Of a stretch of DNA of 36,230 nucleotides, positions 17,861-24,309 are shown piece after piece. The position numbers and the translations under genes are program-made. Source of the DNA: Devosia equisanguinis (GTDB taxonomy: Bacteria > Pseudomonadota > Alphaproteobacteria > Rhizobiales > Hyphomicrobiaceae); contig CAMAYR010000019.1 of the NCBI GenBank assembly GCA_945862355.1, positions 1 through 36,230 of the forward strand, in the 5' to 3' direction. The notes beneath the pieces are model-generated. The model worked only from the letters and a program-made list of their open reading frames with translations. It made no database searches and was not told where the DNA came from. Position 1 is the first letter of the stretch; each line of letters begins with the position of its first letter.

Positions 17861-17947
17861 AAAAAAGGGCCGTAGAAACGGCCCCAAGTCTAGGGAGGAA
17901 ACGCCCAAGCAGGGCGACGTTCTGCCAAAGGGGAACTTTGGCGTCAC
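17861..17947 (-). ncRNA. Alpha-r8/MmgR-type small RNA, copy 3
   Basis: On the minus strand: candidate promoter TTGCTG (17977-17982), 17-bp spacer, CATATG (17954-17959); 5' hairpin GCCAAAG-TTCCC-CTTTGGC; second hairpin GCCC-TGCTT-GGGC; invariant core TTTCCTCCCTAGACTT (17886-17901); terminator GGGCCGT-TTCT-ACGGCCC (17867-17884) followed by TTTTTT ending at 17861. It is the copy nearest to, and divergent from, the suhB-like gene hisN, which fits how the Rfam family got its name. Predicted about 87 nt. Confidence 0.8.
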
Positions 17948-18115
17948 ACGATTCATATGTTGGTGTTCGCTCGTGCCAGCAAGGTGAAGTGTCTGATTTA
18001 CGTCAACTGGATTCTACAACTGATGCAGTTCTGATACAGTGCAGCAATCGGCCGTGGTCGATCCGACCTGAATGCCTGACCTAAAGTCTTTTGCGGCTCG
18101 AGGAGGAACCCAAAA

Positions 18116-18922
18116 TTGGCCAGAAACACCGCCCCGTCAGCCGCAACACTCCTCGCGTTCGCCCACGAGTTGGCCGATGCTGCGGGTGCTGAGATACTCC
18201 CGCACTTCCGGCGTCGCCTAGTGGTCGACAACAAGGCGAGCGACGGCGGATACGACCCTGTCACCGCGGCAGACCGGGCCGCGGAGCGCGTTGTGCGCGA
18301 CCTCGTTCGCGCGCGCTTTCCTGAGCATGGCTTCGAGGGCGAGGAGTATGGCGACGAGGCCCTCGAGCAGCCCTGGCGCTGGGTCGTCGATCCGATCGAC
18401 GGTACCAGGGCCTTCGTTCTCGGATTGCCGATATGGGGAACGTTGATCGGCCTGACCCACGAAGGCTCACCCGTTCTCGGCATGATGGATCAGCCGTTCA
18501 CCCGTGAGCGGTTCTGGGCCGACACTCGCGAGGCGTGGCTACGCGACCCGGAAGGTACGCACGTCCGACTGCAGACCCGCGAAGCACCCGACCTTGCCCA
18601 GTCGATGATGACGACGACGCATCCAGACCTGTTCGCGCCGGGCGATGAACGTCTGGCATTCGAGCGAATCAAGGCGACAGTGCGGGCCTGCCGATACGGC
18701 GGCGACTGCTACACCTACTGCCTGCTGGCAGCCGGCCACATCGACCTCATCGTGGAAGCCGGCCTCAAACCCTACGACATCACTGCGCTGGTGCCGATCA
18801 TCGAGCGGGCAGGCGGCGTCGTCACGACCTGGACCGGCGAGCCTGCATCGCGAGGCGGACGCATCATCGCCGCCGGCGACCGGCGGTTACATGCCGAAGC
18901 ACTGCGAGTGCTGGCGGCCTGA
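18116..18922 (+). CDS. hisN: Histidinol-phosphatase of the inositol monophosphatase (SuhB-like) family
   Basis: The 268-residue product has the metal-binding signatures of the IMPase fold: DPVTAADRAAE (47-57), GFEGEEYGDE (72-81), WVVDPIDGTRAFVLGLPIWG (89-108) and, near the C-terminus, YDITALVPIIERAGGVVTTW. The 'DGTRAF.xGLPxWGTLIGL' form is the one I associate with HisN, which removes phosphate from L-histidinol phosphate in histidine synthesis; general IMPase activity cannot be excluded. The start is TTG at 18116, chosen because a strong AGGAGG lies nine bases upstream and no ATG fits. Divergent from sRNA copy 3 and convergent with ppsR. Confidence 0.8.
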   Translation: MARNTAPSAATLLAFAHELADAAGAEILPHFRRRLVVDNKASDGGYDPVTAADRAAERVVRDLVRARFPEHGFEGEEYGDEALEQPWRWVVDPIDGTRAFVLGLPIWGTLIGLTHEGSPVLGMMDQPFTRERFWADTREAWLRDPEGTHVRLQTREAPDLAQSMMTTTHPDLFAPGDERLAFERIKATVRACRYGGDCYTYCLLAAGHIDLIVEAGLKPYDITALVPIIERAGGVVTTWTGEPASRGGRIIAAGDRRLHAEALRVLAA

Positions 18923-18955
18923 AGGCACCGCGCCCGATACTCACGCCTACACCAC

Positions 18956-19807
18956 TCAAACCTGGCCGTCGGCACTTACGGCAGCCTCTTTCCAATCGTA
19001 GTAGAGCTTTATGATCGTGGCTGCCGTCTCTTCAACGGACCGGCGCGTTACGTCGATGACCGGCCAGCCATGCTTGGCGGCAAGCCGGCGCGTGTAGGCG
19101 ATTTCGGCCTGGATCTCTTTCAAGTCCACATAAGTCTCGAGCGGCCTGTCGGACAGCAGACGCACGCGATTGCGCCGGATCTCCGCGATACGCTCTGCGG
19201 CCGCGACGAGGCATACGGTAAAGGTCGCGTGCGGGGCAGTGACGACCTCCGGCAGCGGGATTGACGGGACGAGGGGGAGGTTCGTCGTCTTGTAGCCGCG
19301 CTGCGCGAGGTAGATGCTGGTCGGTGTCTTGGAGGTCCGCGAGATGCCGAGCACCAGAATATCGGCCTCCGCCAGATTGTCCGGCAGCTTGCCGTCGTCG
19401 TGCATCATCGTGAAGTTCAGCGCGTCGATGCGGCGGAAATACTCCTGATCGAGCACATGCTGGCCGGCTACGATCGGCGTCGAAGCCGTGCCCAGGTAGC
19501 TCTCGAACAACTTCATGATCGGATCGAGCACGTAAAGGCACGGCGAGCCCATCTCCTTGCAACGCCGCTCCAAATCGACCGTCAACTCCTTGTTCACGAT
19601 CGTATAGAGCACGATGCCCGGCGCGGACTCGATCTCCTGCAACACGCGCTCGATCTGCCGGCGACTGCGTATAAGGGGGTAGACATGCTCGATGGCACGC
19701 GCGTCCGCATATTGCACGGCCGCGGCCTTTGCGATGGTGGTCAGCGTCTCGCCGGTCGAATCCGACACGAGATGCAGGTGGAAGTAGCTCGGCAGGGCGT
19801 TGGCCAT
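18956..19807 (-). CDS. ppsR: Pyruvate phosphate dikinase regulatory protein (kinase/pyrophosphorylase, DUF299)
   Basis: The 283-residue product matches the DUF299 family, which both phosphorylates (ADP-dependent) and dephosphorylates PEP synthase or pyruvate phosphate dikinase. Landmarks are FHLHLVSDSTGETL (8-21), the nucleotide-binding loop GISRTSKTPTSIYLAQRGYK (about 152-171) and YVDLKEIQAEI near the C-terminus. Which dikinase it controls is not shown here. The ATG at 19807 begins the conserved part; the frame upstream (to 19993) runs through the origin-like region and is not DUF299-like. In Caulobacter the equivalent gene (RP001) borders oriC opposite hemE, as here. Confidence 0.9.
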   Translation of the reverse strand: MANALPSYFHLHLVSDSTGETLTTIAKAAAVQYADARAIEHVYPLIRSRRQIERVLQEIESAPGIVLYTIVNKELTVDLERRCKEMGSPCLYVLDPIMKLFESYLGTASTPIVAGQHVLDQEYFRRIDALNFTMMHDDGKLPDNLAEADILVLGISRTSKTPTSIYLAQRGYKTTNLPLVPSIPLPEVVTAPHATFTVCLVAAAERIAEIRRNRVRLLSDRPLETYVDLKEIQAEIAYTRRLAAKHGWPVIDVTRRSVEETAATIIKLYYDWKEAAVSADGQV

Positions 19808-19808
19808 G

Positions 19809-19817
19809 TGTGGATAA
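19809..19817 (-). promoter_or_regulatory. Consensus DnaA box
   Basis: TGTGGATAA on the plus strand is TTATCCACA on the minus strand, an exact match to the DnaA consensus. It starts one base upstream of the ppsR start codon, so bound DnaA would also block ppsR initiation or translation start-proximal transcription. Confidence 0.7.
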
Positions 19818-20187
19818 GATCCGGTGTTATCCCCAGCGGCCCATGCGACGGCGAGGGTCAGGTGGACAACTCTAGCCTTGTCCACAAAGTTGTCCCAGTC
19901 CAAGCTCGAGGGGATAGAATTCGACGATGAAGGGCTATCCCCGTGGAAAGCAGCCTTGTGCCAGCCCTTTCCACACCTTCCCCACACCTTCACCCAGACA
20001 GGCCGACCTCATCCGTGATCTCAACGCCTTGACTTAACACGCGGATCTCGACCTAGTGGTGTTTCCGATGCTAAGCCACAAGATAGCGGGCCGAAGTCGT
20101 GCTCCTGGGGATTTCGTGTGGAGAGATGTGTGTGAAAAAGTTCTGCCCGTAATCCGCAGCACTAAGAGTCATAATAATAACCCAGAA

Positions 20188-20214
20188 GACTCTCTTTTCT
20201 AATTTAAGAGAGTC
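20188..20214. repeat. Perfect 9-bp inverted repeat with GANTC sites in the origin
   Basis: GACTCTCTT (20188-20196) is mirrored by AAGAGAGTC (20206-20214) around the AT-only-but-one loop TTCTAATTT. Each arm starts with a GANTC site, so methylation by CcrM would fall symmetrically on both arms. It lies 22 bases before the hemE ATG. Confidence 0.6.
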
Positions 20215-20235
20215 CCACCAGCCACGTTGGATAAG

Positions 20236-21300
20236 ATGCCCGGCAGAACACCACCCCGCCTGAGCGAGTGCCGCTTCCTGCAGCCGTTTTCGGGCAAGGC
20301 CATCAGCCCTCCGCCGGTGTGGCTCATGCGGCAGGCCGGTAGATATCTGCCCGAGTATCGGGAGATCCGGGAGAAGGCCGGCGGGTTTCTCGACCTGTGC
20401 TACACGCCGACACTGGCTGCGGAGGTTACTCTGCAGCCGATCCGACGGTTCGGATTCGATGCGGCGATCCTGTTTTCGGATATTCTCGTGGTCCCCCATG
20501 CGTTGGGTCAGAAGGTCGAGTTCAAGGAAGGCGAGGGCCCCGTGCTCGAGCCGATACGACAGGCAGCCGATCTGTCGCGCCTCGATCAGAGCCGAACCAC
20601 GGACAAGTTCGCGAAGGTTTACGAGACGGTCGCGCGAGTTCGCGATGGACTGCCGCGCGGGACGGCGCTGATCGGGTTTTGTGGCGCGCCTTGGACTGTG
20701 GCCACCTACGTCGTGGCGGGGCACGGCACTACCGATCAGGCCGACGCCAGGCTTTGGGCGTACCGCGATCCGGAAGGCTTCTCGCGGCTGATCGATATCC
20801 TGACGACGACGTCGATCGAGTATCTCTCCGGCCAGATCCTGGCGGGGGCAGACGTCGTGCAGATCTTCGATACCTGGGCGGGCGCGCTGCCAACCAACGA
20901 GCTCGAGCGCTGGGTGATCACGCCGACGCGCAAGATCGTGACGGAGTTGCGCAGCCGCCATCCCGAGGTGCCGGTGATAGGCTTTCCGAAGGGGATCGGC
21001 GTGCATGTGCCGCACTACGTCGAGGAGACCGGCGTGGACGGTATCGGTTGCGACACGACGATGCCGATGCCCGAGCTCCGCGATCGTATCGCTGAGCTGG
21101 GTGTCGTCATGCAGGGCAATCTCGATCCGCTGCTGCTCGTCGCTGGCGGGGTAGAGTTGGAGCGGCGGGTTTGCGAGATCATCAGTGAGGCCGGCGACGC
21201 GCCGTTCATTTTCAATCTCGGCCACGGCATCGTTCCGCAAACGCCGCCGTCGCATGTCGCGCGGCTGGTCGAGCTGGTTCGGCAAGGGAGTTCCGGGTGA
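20236..21300 (+). CDS. hemE: Uroporphyrinogen decarboxylase
   Basis: HemE decarboxylates the four acetate side chains of uroporphyrinogen III to give coproporphyrinogen III in haem synthesis. The 354-residue product has the N-terminal signature PPPVWLMRQAGRYLPEYRE, the active-site Asp in FDAAILFSDILVVPHALG, GFCGAPWTVATYVVAG, and near the end GNLDP and FNLGHGIVPQTPP. I chose the ATG at 20236; an in-frame TTG at 20227 would add three residues. Its TGA overlaps the hemJ GTG start (GTGA), so the two are translationally coupled. Confidence 0.94.
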   Translation: MPGRTPPRLSECRFLQPFSGKAISPPPVWLMRQAGRYLPEYREIREKAGGFLDLCYTPTLAAEVTLQPIRRFGFDAAILFSDILVVPHALGQKVEFKEGEGPVLEPIRQAADLSRLDQSRTTDKFAKVYETVARVRDGLPRGTALIGFCGAPWTVATYVVAGHGTTDQADARLWAYRDPEGFSRLIDILTTTSIEYLSGQILAGADVVQIFDTWAGALPTNELERWVITPTRKIVTELRSRHPEVPVIGFPKGIGVHVPHYVEETGVDGIGCDTTMPMPELRDRIAELGVVMQGNLDPLLLVAGGVELERRVCEIISEAGDAPFIFNLGHGIVPQTPPSHVARLVELVRQGSSG

Positions 21301-21725
21301 GCTGGCTGCTGTGGCTGAAGGCCCTGCACGTAATAGCTGTTATTTCGTGGATGGCAGGACTGCTCTACTTGCCGAGACTTATGGTCTACCATGAAGGGGC
21401 CGATAAGGGGTCGGTCCAATCAGAGACCTTCAAGATTATGGAGTACCGTCTACTGCGGTACATCATGAATCCTTCTATGGTCGTCGTCTGGGTAACGGGG
21501 CCTATTTTAGCGTGGCAGTTTGGAATGCTGGGCGATTACTGGCTATGGGCCAAGTTTCTGCTCGTTGTTGCGATGACGGACTTCCACCACAGGTTGGCGA
21601 GATGGGTGAAAACTTTCGCCGCCGACCAAAATACTCGCGACGGAAAATTTTTCCGTATCGTCAACGAGGTACCTACGCTGCTGATGGTTGGAATCGTGAT
21701 ATTGGTGATCGTCAAGCCGTTCTGA
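21297..21725 (+). CDS. hemJ: Protoporphyrinogen IX oxidase HemJ (UPF0093/DUF2269-like)
   Basis: The 142-residue product has four membrane helices and the HemJ pattern: WLKALHVIAVISWMAGLLYL with the first conserved His (residue 11), PRLMVYH, then RLLRYIMNPSM, WAKFLLVVAMTDFHHR and FFRIVNEVPTLLMVGIVI. It oxidises protoporphyrinogen IX to protoporphyrin IX in the membrane, replacing HemG/HemY. GTG start overlapping the hemE stop. Odd: its base composition is visibly less GC-rich than its neighbours, with many A/T third positions. HemE-hemJ pairing is normal in Rhizobiales. Confidence 0.88.
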   Translation: MSWLLWLKALHVIAVISWMAGLLYLPRLMVYHEGADKGSVQSETFKIMEYRLLRYIMNPSMVVVWVTGPILAWQFGMLGDYWLWAKFLLVVAMTDFHHRLARWVKTFAADQNTRDGKFFRIVNEVPTLLMVGIVILVIVKPF

Positions 21726-21820
21726 GCGCGGCACGAGGTTCGCATTTTCGTGGCTTCGACCTATATTCAAAACACAGTACGTCGGCCGCGCTGCCGGTCG
21801 CAGGAACGGAAATCACCGAT

Positions 21821-22219
21821 ATGGTCGCCTCCACATCAGCCCGTCCCCGTCCCAAGGTTCTCGGATTGACCGATGCCGCCGCAGCGCGGGTGCGTGAGGT
21901 CATGGCGAGCAAGCCCGATGCCGTCGCACTCAAGATCGGCATTAAGAAGGGCGGCTGCGCCGGCATGGAGTACACGATTTCCTGGGCCGATAGCGTTGGC
22001 AAGTACGACGAGGTCGTGGAGGATAAGGGCGTAAAGGTCGTGATCGATCCGTCGGCCGTGCTCTATCTGCTCGGCACAGAGATGGACTGGAAAGTCGAGA
22101 AGCTCTCCGCGCAGTTCGTGTTCAACAACCCCAACCAGAAGAGCGCGTGCGGGTGCGGGGAGAGCGTAAATCTGGTTCCCGCGGACAAATCGGAGATCGG
22201 CAGCCAGCCGGGTGCCTGA
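21821..22219 (+). CDS. A-type iron-sulfur carrier protein (HesB/IscA/ErpA family)
   Basis: The 132-residue product carries the three conserved cysteines of A-type carriers: C46 in KKGGCAGMEY and C110 and C112 in SACGCGES. It delivers [Fe-S] clusters to apoproteins. A conserved start LTDAAAARVREVMA follows an N-terminal extension of about 12 residues. Family members ErpA, IscA and SufA cannot be told apart by eye, so no symbol is given. The chosen ATG (21821) follows GGAACGGA; the longer frame to 21512 overlaps hemJ. It may be cotranscribed with hemE-hemJ and with the DUF924 gene 19 bases downstream. Confidence 0.87.
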   Translation: MVASTSARPRPKVLGLTDAAAARVREVMASKPDAVALKIGIKKGGCAGMEYTISWADSVGKYDEVVEDKGVKVVIDPSAVLYLLGTEMDWKVEKLSAQFVFNNPNQKSACGCGESVNLVPADKSEIGSQPGA

Positions 22220-22238
22220 AGTTGGATCGTGCTGACCC

Positions 22239-22805
22239 ATGCCGGAAGAATGGATACGCGAACTGTTGACGTTCTGGTTCGATGAGCTCGCGCCAGCGCA
22301 GTGGTTCGAGAAGAGCGTGACCGTCGATCAGCGCATCAAGGAGAGCTTCTCGGCGGTCTACGAGGAAGTGTCCTCTCGCGATGCGGCTGCCGAGGTCTGG
22401 GCAGGTGCAGGCGAAGGCACCGCGGGCCGGGTCCTCGCCCACGTCATTCTTCTCGATCAGCTTCCCCGGAATATGTTTCGCGGAACGGCGCGGATGTTTG
22501 CCAGCGATGGGGCAGCACTCGCGATCGCGCGGGCGGCCGTGGAACGTGGTCTCGACGCAGGGATGGATACGAATCGAAGGCTTTTCATCTACTTGCCGTT
22601 CGAGCACAGCGAGAGCCTAGTCGATCAGGATCTGTCCGTGCGGCTGTTCAAGCAACTGGGTCATGCCGAGTATCTTCGATATGCGGAGGCGCACCGCGAG
22701 ATAATCCTGCGCTTCGGCCGTTTTCCCCATCGCAACGCACTGCTAGGACGCGCCTCGACGGCGGAGGAGGCAGCGTTCCTGCAGCAGCCGGGTTCGAGCT
22801 TCTGA
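22239..22805 (+). CDS. DUF924 family protein
   Basis: The 188-residue all-helical product matches DUF924: an N-terminal LLTFWFDELAPAQWFEK segment, then ILLDQLPRNMFRGTARMFASD, RLFIYLPFEHSESLVDQD and ILRFGRFPHRNALLGRAST. The family is widespread in proteobacteria, resembles TPR-like helical repeats and has no firmly assigned function known to me. It follows the ErpA/IscA-type gene by 19 bases, so it is probably the last gene of that transcript. Confidence 0.85.
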   Translation: MPEEWIRELLTFWFDELAPAQWFEKSVTVDQRIKESFSAVYEEVSSRDAAAEVWAGAGEGTAGRVLAHVILLDQLPRNMFRGTARMFASDGAALAIARAAVERGLDAGMDTNRRLFIYLPFEHSESLVDQDLSVRLFKQLGHAEYLRYAEAHREIILRFGRFPHRNALLGRASTAEEAAFLQQPGSSF

Positions 22806-22896
22806 GGTTTCCAGAACTACCATAGTTCGGGATAGGGGTTTGCTCCGGGGCGCAGGGTTCGCGTAGGGTCTGGCCGACCGATCAGGGAGGCCCCAC

Positions 22897-24153
22897 ATGA
22901 CCGACGCCGCCATCGCCCAGCCAGCCAAAGCCGCTCGCGCAACCGCAGGTGCGGATCCGCGTAGCGAGTACATGCGGCGCTATCCGACAGCGTTCGATCT
23001 GCGTGACCTCGCGCGGCGGCGGATGCCGAACTTCGCGTTCGAGTATGGCGACGGCGGCGCAGGCACGGACGGTGGCATCCGGCGCAATTGGGCGGCGTTC
23101 GATGCCGTCGAGTTGATGCCGAGGTACGGCAAGGTGATCGCACCGCCGTCGGCGCAGACGAAAATTCTCGGCAAGAGCTATGCGGCGCCGATCGGGATCG
23201 CGCCAGTGGGTGGGCCTGGCACCTGCTTTCCGGGTGCCGAAAGGTATCTGGCGGCCGCAGCGCAAGCGGCTCGTGTGCCTTATACGCTCGGCGTGCTGAG
23301 CGGCATCACCGTCGAGCAGGCGGCAGAAATTGCGCCGGATGTGCTGTGGTTCCAGATGTACAGGTTCGCCAACAACAATCACAAGATCGGGCTCGATCTC
23401 GTGCGGCGGGCGGCGGCTGCCGGCGTTCAGGCGCTGGTGCTGACCTTCGATACGCCGGCACGGACAACGAGGCCGCGCGAATCGAAAAGCGGCATTCCCC
23501 ATCCTTTCCGGCTGACGATGAAGATGCGGCTCGACGCGATGTCGTCGCCGGCGTGGATGGCGTCGCTTGCCCGTAACGGCATTCCGAGGTTCGTCTCTCT
23601 GACGCCCTACATGGGCGGAAACCTGAGCCTGGAAGAATCCACGGCGTTTATTCGGCGGGAGCAGGGCGGAGCGTTCACCTGGGACGAGCTCAAGCTCTAT
23701 CGTGACGCGTGGAAAGGTCCGCTGGTGCTGAAGGGCGTGCTGCATCCGGCGGACGCGGAGATGGCGGTCAAGGCGGGAATCGACGGCATCCTGGTCAGCA
23801 ATCACGGAGGTCGGCAGATCGAGGCGTTGCCGGCGTCGATCGACGCGCTGCCGGCGATCACGGAGGCTGTCGGGGGCAAGATTTCGATCATCGTCGACAG
23901 CGGGGTCAGGTCGGGTGTGGACGCTGCGCGTGCCGTCGCGCTGGGGGCGGAAGCGGGCTTCGCGGGCAAGGCATTCATGTGGAGCCTGGGTGCGCTGGGG
24001 CCGGACGGGCCGGCCCACTACATCAATCTGCTGACCGAGGACGTGCGGGCGACACTGGGACAGACCGGCTGCAACACGGTGGCTGAGCTGCGCGCGGTGC
24101 CGGTTCGCCACCCTGGCGCCTACCGGCTCGCCGATTTCCGCGAGAGGGTTTGA
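22897..24153 (+). CDS. FMN-dependent alpha-hydroxyacid dehydrogenase (lactate dehydrogenase/oxidase-like)
   Basis: The 418-residue TIM-barrel flavoprotein has family landmarks: FDLRDLARRRMPNFAFEY with the usual N-terminal entry, APIGIAPVG around the FMN, WFQMYRFANNN, the active-site stretch GILVSNHGGRQIEALPASID with the catalytic His, and IIVDSGVRSGVDAARAVALGA binding FMN phosphate. The segment GKAFMWSLGALG replaces the more common GRPFLYGLAALG. It probably oxidises an L-2-hydroxy acid to the 2-keto acid; the acid cannot be named, and LldD, mandelate dehydrogenase and glycolate oxidase are all possible. The ATG follows GGGAGGCCCCAC. Single gene, no regulator nearby. Confidence 0.82.
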   Translation: MTDAAIAQPAKAARATAGADPRSEYMRRYPTAFDLRDLARRRMPNFAFEYGDGGAGTDGGIRRNWAAFDAVELMPRYGKVIAPPSAQTKILGKSYAAPIGIAPVGGPGTCFPGAERYLAAAAQAARVPYTLGVLSGITVEQAAEIAPDVLWFQMYRFANNNHKIGLDLVRRAAAAGVQALVLTFDTPARTTRPRESKSGIPHPFRLTMKMRLDAMSSPAWMASLARNGIPRFVSLTPYMGGNLSLEESTAFIRREQGGAFTWDELKLYRDAWKGPLVLKGVLHPADAEMAVKAGIDGILVSNHGGRQIEALPASIDALPAITEAVGGKISIIVDSGVRSGVDAARAVALGAEAGFAGKAFMWSLGALGPDGPAHYINLLTEDVRATLGQTGCNTVAELRAVPVRHPGAYRLADFRERV

Positions 24154-24309
24154 GCCAGATTGTCCACGGTCCTTCGCAGGGAGAGGTTCATGTGTCCGCG
24201 ACAATGGGTTATGGGCTACTCGAAGTGAACTACAACACCCTGTGCCCGGCCAAGGATGTCGCAGAGACGGAACTCAACGCGCAGGGGCGCGCCGGAGAGG
24301 GAAGACCCG

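Larger units (their letters stand above)
19808..20235. other. Probable chromosomal replication origin (oriC)
   Basis: This gap lies between divergent ppsR and hemE, the pair flanking oriC in Caulobacter and many Rhizobiales. It holds a perfect DnaA box (TTATCCACA, minus strand, 19809-19817), one-mismatch boxes TTATCCCCA (19827-19835) and TTGTCCACA (19878-19886), and weaker boxes at 19861-19869, 19967-19975, 19978-19986 and 20226-20234. An AT-rich tract (about 20160-20210) next to hemE could be the unwinding element. Three GANTC sites (20166, 20188, 20210), targets of CcrM methylation, cluster there. The hemE promoter must also be in this region. Function is inferred from synteny and motifs. 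Confidence 0.72.
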
